From NCBI GenBank assembly GCA_964645835.1, contig CAZYDG010000005.1, positions 1-64,000 of the forward strand: a stretch of 64,000 nt of DNA, written 5' to 3'. Of this stretch, positions 61,180 through 64,000 are shown one piece after another. How positions within the stretch are numbered: the first letter of the stretch is position 1; every line of letters begins with the position of its first letter. Both the position numbers and the translations under genes were made by a program. This DNA is from CAZBME01 sp964645835 (GTDB taxonomy: Bacteria; Desulfobacterota; Syntrophia; Syntrophales; UBA8958). Below the pieces are notes generated by a model, which searched no databases, had not been told where the DNA came from, and was given only the letters and a program-made list of their open reading frames with translations.

Positions 61180-61274
61180 CCATAGGTATCTTGGCGTTTT
61201 TTTAATTACTTGTAAGTCAGAAAAATGAGATGTAAATTGATGCTGTCGTAAACTTATTCTTGAGGGAGAAGGAA

Positions 61275-62654
61275 ATGGGCGAAGGAAATGTTTGGAGCCG
61301 CATGAGGTCTGGAATTAACCGCCGGTTTGAGGATCAGGACCATTTGACACAGGAGAGGGCCTGGTTTTTGTATATTTTCTGTATTAGCGCGATAATCATG
61401 TTTATCGCTTTGTTGTGCTTTCTCTTTGCCTTCGACCCAGCCAAGGGAAGGCTTGCCGTCTTACCGACCACCATTATCGAGGCAATTGCCTTGATCGGTA
61501 TATTTCTGATCAGAGCCGGCAAGTATAAGGCTGCAGCTCTCAGCATGCTTATCGTTCAGGTTCTGACGTCGACGGCGGGATTCTACATCAAATTCAAGAG
61601 TCCCGTTATCTATGAAGGCTTTGTCAGCTATGTTCATTTCATGTATACAACCATCACGTTCGCTACGCTCTTTTGTGAACGTAAATCCATTCTTATGGTA
61701 TCAGGCTGGTTTATCGGCGTCCTGTGCGTGTACTATGTCGCCATTAAGGATTCCATCAGTCCTGAAGCGCTCAGCCTGATCACCAGCAGTTTTGCCGATG
61801 GAATCATCGGGATTGTTTTGTGCACGATCCTGTTGCTTCTCATTATCACATCCATGCGCCGGGCCAATGTGAAACTTGTGGATTCCGTATCGGAAGTCCG
61901 CACAACATCACAGAAGCTAGTCGAGTTTTCGGGCGTCATCGACTCATCGAGTAGAGATATTGCAAACGGTGCATCCATGCAGGCTTCGGCAATGGAAGAA
62001 ACAGCCGCCATGCTTAAGGATATCGCCGATAAAAACATGAAGAATGCCGAAACCGTCCAGAATACCCAAAAGCTTATGCAGGAAACGGCACAAATTGTGA
62101 AAGAGACAAATATTTCTGTGAAAAACTTGTGGCACGCTATGGAAGAGGTAAATGAGGCAAGCTTAAAAACCTCGCGCGTCGTTCAGACTATTGATGCCAT
62201 TGCCTTTCAGACAAACCTCCTGGCATTGAATGCCGCAGTGGAAGCCGCCAGGGCCGGAGAAGCAGGGTCAGGCTTTGCCGTCGTGGCCGGTGAAGTCCGG
62301 AGCCTGGCCCAGAAATCGGCAGAGGCATCCCGGAATACGCAAGAAATCATCGGGTCCAGTCTCGATAATATTAAGAAAAGCGTTACCTTGGCAAAAAGCG
62401 CTCATGAAGCTTTTATCACGATGGGGAAAGTTACAAGCCAACTATTCGACAATCTTACCCTGATCACGGAGTCATCTAAAGAGCAAACCGAGGGCATCCG
62501 TGAAATTGAAAGGGCTGTAGACAGTATAAATGAAACCATTCAGAACAATGCCGCAAGCGCTGAGGAGTCAGCCGCTATGTCAGCTGATCTGATAACCATG
62601 TCGGGAAATATCGAAACCTTTGTCCAGAGGCTGGATCGGCTTGTAAAGACTTGA
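61275..62654 (+). CDS. Methyl-accepting chemotaxis protein with a six-helix membrane sensor
   Basis: A chemoreceptor of about 459 residues that signals to CheA/CheW. The N-terminal half has about six hydrophobic helices (residues about 26-205) and no periplasmic ligand domain. A short linker follows, with no obvious HAMP domain, then the methyl-accepting coiled coil and its conserved tip ('QTNLLALNAAVEAARAGE', 'GFAVVAGEVRSLA'). There is no C-terminal CheR-binding pentapeptide. I chose the ATG at 61275, just after GGGAGAAGG; the TTG at 61260 is an alternative. A terminator follows. Confidence 0.88.
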   Translation: MGEGNVWSRMRSGINRRFEDQDHLTQERAWFLYIFCISAIIMFIALLCFLFAFDPAKGRLAVLPTTIIEAIALIGIFLIRAGKYKAAALSMLIVQVLTSTAGFYIKFKSPVIYEGFVSYVHFMYTTITFATLFCERKSILMVSGWFIGVLCVYYVAIKDSISPEALSLITSSFADGIIGIVLCTILLLLIITSMRRANVKLVDSVSEVRTTSQKLVEFSGVIDSSSRDIANGASMQASAMEETAAMLKDIADKNMKNAETVQNTQKLMQETAQIVKETNISVKNLWHAMEEVNEASLKTSRVVQTIDAIAFQTNLLALNAAVEAARAGEAGSGFAVVAGEVRSLAQKSAEASRNTQEIIGSSLDNIKKSVTLAKSAHEAFITMGKVTSQLFDNLTLITESSKEQTEGIREIERAVDSINETIQNNAASAEESAAMSADLITMSGNIETFVQRLDRLVKT

Positions 62655-62662
62655 TAAGAAAT

Positions 62663-62693
62663 GGGCGCCTGGTAAGTTGGCGCCCTTATTTTT
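62663..62693 (+). terminator. Intrinsic terminator of the chemoreceptor gene
   Basis: GGGCGCC (62663-62669) pairs perfectly with GGCGCCC (62679-62685), followed by TTATTTTTG. It lies 8 bp after the stop and immediately before the stop of the opposing hydrolase gene. Confidence 0.85.
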
Positions 62694-62694
62694 G

Positions 62695-63591
62695 TTACAT
62701 ATTTTTACCTGTGAACTTCAGCATTTGCTTGAAAACACCTTCAAGGATATCCGATGCGATGAAATAGCCCGGATTCTGCTGGTAGAAGTAATCCGTAATG
62801 GCTTTGGCGCCGCTGTCGATGTTTCCTTCATGTTTGCGATAGCAATCTTCCAGTTCGGTTTTCCACCGGCGCCCTTCGGTTAGGGTCAGGTCTATGAAAT
62901 TGTCTGCTTCCTTCCCCGTGATATAGCCGTAATGGTCAGCACAGAGATAAGAAACAGGAAGGGGTTTGAGCTTTTCCAGGCTTTCCAGATACTGGATGGT
63001 GTTGGTATTCATGGATGGGAAACTTGAATCCCGGAAAGGAATGCCGCCACCGTCCGAAGCGAACAGGGCCTTCATCGACGGCTCGTATGCCGAAATGGAG
63101 CAGTTGGTATGGCCCGGCGTATCCATGATATTCAGCGTAACTCCGCCCAGATTGATAACGTCTCCATCGCTCACAACAATTCCTGTCATATCGTCGCGCC
63201 AGTCGAGGTCGTAGGCCTTTAGGGACTCTTCGGCATTAATCTGCTTTGCGCTGAGCTGGCTAAAGGTGTTCATGATCTCAATGGCCTTGGGCATAGCAAA
63301 GACCTTCCAGGCCGGAGCGGAAGCCAGAATTTCTATGTCAGGCCAGGTTCTTTTAAAGTATGGCACAATTCCCACATGATCGAAATGAGAGTGCAGAATG
63401 AGAAATTTAATTATTTTTTTTGCATCGATACCGAAGGCTTTCATCTGATCGAGCACATGGGGAAGAATATAACTGAGTCCCCCGTTGATCATGATGAAGC
63501 CGTCATTGCCTTCCAGGGCATAGACACCAGCCTCTTCCAGGCCAAGGTACCAAAGATGATCTGTGATTTTTCCCGCCTGACGGAATCTCAT
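62695..63591 (-). CDS. Metallo-beta-lactamase fold hydrolase
   Basis: A 298-residue cytoplasmic protein with the metal motif H67-x-H69-x-D71-H72 in 'LILHSHFDHVG', and later metal ligands in 'DTPGHTN' and 'FASDGGG'. Near the C-terminus is 'YLCADHYG'. The fold covers glyoxalase II-like, lactonase-like and other enzymes; the substrate cannot be named. GGGGAGGG precedes the ATG (minus strand). It converges on the chemoreceptor gene and diverges from the gene at 63781. Confidence 0.85.
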   Translation of the reverse strand: MRFRQAGKITDHLWYLGLEEAGVYALEGNDGFIMINGGLSYILPHVLDQMKAFGIDAKKIIKFLILHSHFDHVGIVPYFKRTWPDIEILASAPAWKVFAMPKAIEIMNTFSQLSAKQINAEESLKAYDLDWRDDMTGIVVSDGDVINLGGVTLNIMDTPGHTNCSISAYEPSMKALFASDGGGIPFRDSSFPSMNTNTIQYLESLEKLKPLPVSYLCADHYGYITGKEADNFIDLTLTEGRRWKTELEDCYRKHEGNIDSGAKAITDYFYQQNPGYFIASDILEGVFKQMLKFTGKNM

Positions 63592-63724
63592 GGTTTATAA
63601 CCCTCCCCATTCAATTTTTTGATAAGGGTATTATTAGTCAAGATTGGTAATGATAGCAAGCAGAAAGCATCAACTTATTCATAGAAAATAATGATCATCA
63701 ATGATATTAAACAAAGCTAATTTA

Positions 63725-63734
63725 TTGACGTCAA
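63725..63734. promoter_or_regulatory. Perfect palindrome TTGACGTCAA before the acyl-CoA synthetase gene
   Basis: The 10-bp palindrome lies 46 bp upstream of the gene at 63781, in a 189-bp divergent gap. It could be an operator half or part of a -35 box (TTGACG), but no good -10 is seen 16-18 bp further on. Confidence 0.25.
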
Positions 63735-63780
63735 GGGGGATCATCAAAGACACGGACTCAAAACAATGTAAGGAGGGGAA

Positions 63781-64000
63781 ATGAATCTGAACGACAATCT
63801 GGACGCACTATTCAAGCCGCGGAGCGTTGCCATGATCGGGGCTTCGGCCAGTCCCGGGAAGCTTGGCTACGATATATTGTACAATCTCATTCATGCCGGG
63901 TTCGAGGGACCCATCTATCCGATCAACCATAAAGCGGACAAGCTTCTGGGGTTGCCCGTTTACAAAGACATTGCTTCTCTTCCCGCTCCTCCGGACCTCG
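63781..64000 (+). CDS. N-terminal part of an ADP-forming-type acyl-CoA synthetase (CoA-binding domain)
   Basis: The gene runs off the window; 73 codons are visible. 'LDALFKPRSVAMIGASASPGKLGYDILYNL' region, 'GPIYPINHKADKLLGLPVYKDI' region is the Rossmann-type CoA-binding domain of acetate/acyl-CoA ligase (ADP-forming) and Pat-like acetyltransferase proteins. A strong AAGGAGGGGAA precedes the ATG. ADP-forming acyl-CoA ligases are common in syntrophic and fermentative anaerobes, but which family member this is cannot be decided from the visible part. Confidence 0.8.
   Translation, partial: MNLNDNLDALFKPRSVAMIGASASPGKLGYDILYNLIHAGFEGPIYPINHKADKLLGLPVYKDIASLPAPPDL

Overview
The window reads as a contiguous piece of a Gram-negative, LPS-making bacterial chromosome. 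I infer a member of the Desulfobacterota (old Deltaproteobacteria), probably close to Syntrophia. The reasons are the DUF4416–YicC–Gmk–RpoZ gene string, an LptD outer-membrane LPS transporter, a nif-type NifU/NifS pair used outside a nitrogenase cluster, a 1363-residue RpoB, and many TTG/GTG starts. This is inference from gene content; no 16S gene is present.

Layout. (1) 1-2.8 kb: accessory sequence with a truncated-looking propeller gene, a secreted protein carrying five Cys-rich repeats, and a gene-poor gap. (2) 2.8-7.8 kb: an operon with a clear promoter: nifU, nifS, cysE, two small membrane genes (one frameshifted), and the two glycosyltransferases that NCBI links to arsenosugar biosynthesis. 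(3) 7.8-10.1 kb: tex on the minus strand. (4) 10.3-16.5 kb: a tightly overlapping operon of heptose kinase, DUF4416, yicC, gmk, rpoZ, pyrF, rlmB and a PilC/GspF protein, facing tRNA-Pro. (5) 16.7-19.5 kb: a DUF1178 protein and a cysteine synthase fused to a divergent cysteinyl-tRNA synthetase. (6) 19.6-49.2 kb: the central information-processing block. It has tRNA-Thr/Tyr/Gly/Thr, rpmG, tRNA-Trp, secE-nusG, rplKAJL, rpoBC, rpsL-rpsG-tuf, then the S10, spc and alpha operons ending at rplQ and a strong terminator. fusA, a second tuf and adk are missing from positions where many relatives have them. (7) 49.3-53.8 kb: a mini EF-Tu-domain-2 protein, folC, and lptD with an extra N-terminal domain. 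(8) 53.8-64 kb: an amidohydrolase, an RND efflux operon whose TolC-like gene is broken by a short deletion, a small DUF2892-like protein, a chemoreceptor, a metallo-beta-lactamase-fold hydrolase, and the start of a CoA-binding acyl-CoA synthetase.

Functional links. NifS takes sulfur from cysteine and NifU assembles Fe-S clusters on it. CysE makes O-acetylserine, the substrate used by the cysteine synthase half of the CysK-CysS fusion 11 kb away, so sulfur acquisition, cysteine synthesis and perhaps cysteine charging are all represented. The ribosome/RNA polymerase block carries recognisable control elements: an L10 leader before rplJ and an attenuator-like terminator between rplL and rpoB. 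Two copies of a ~120-bp palindromic element sit in the gaps flanking this block.

The most unusual items are the CysK–CysRS fusion with altered active-site residues, the paired palindromic repeats, the str operon without fusA, and the small standalone EF-Tu domain-2 protein. No CRISPR array, phage, transposase gene or rRNA gene was seen.
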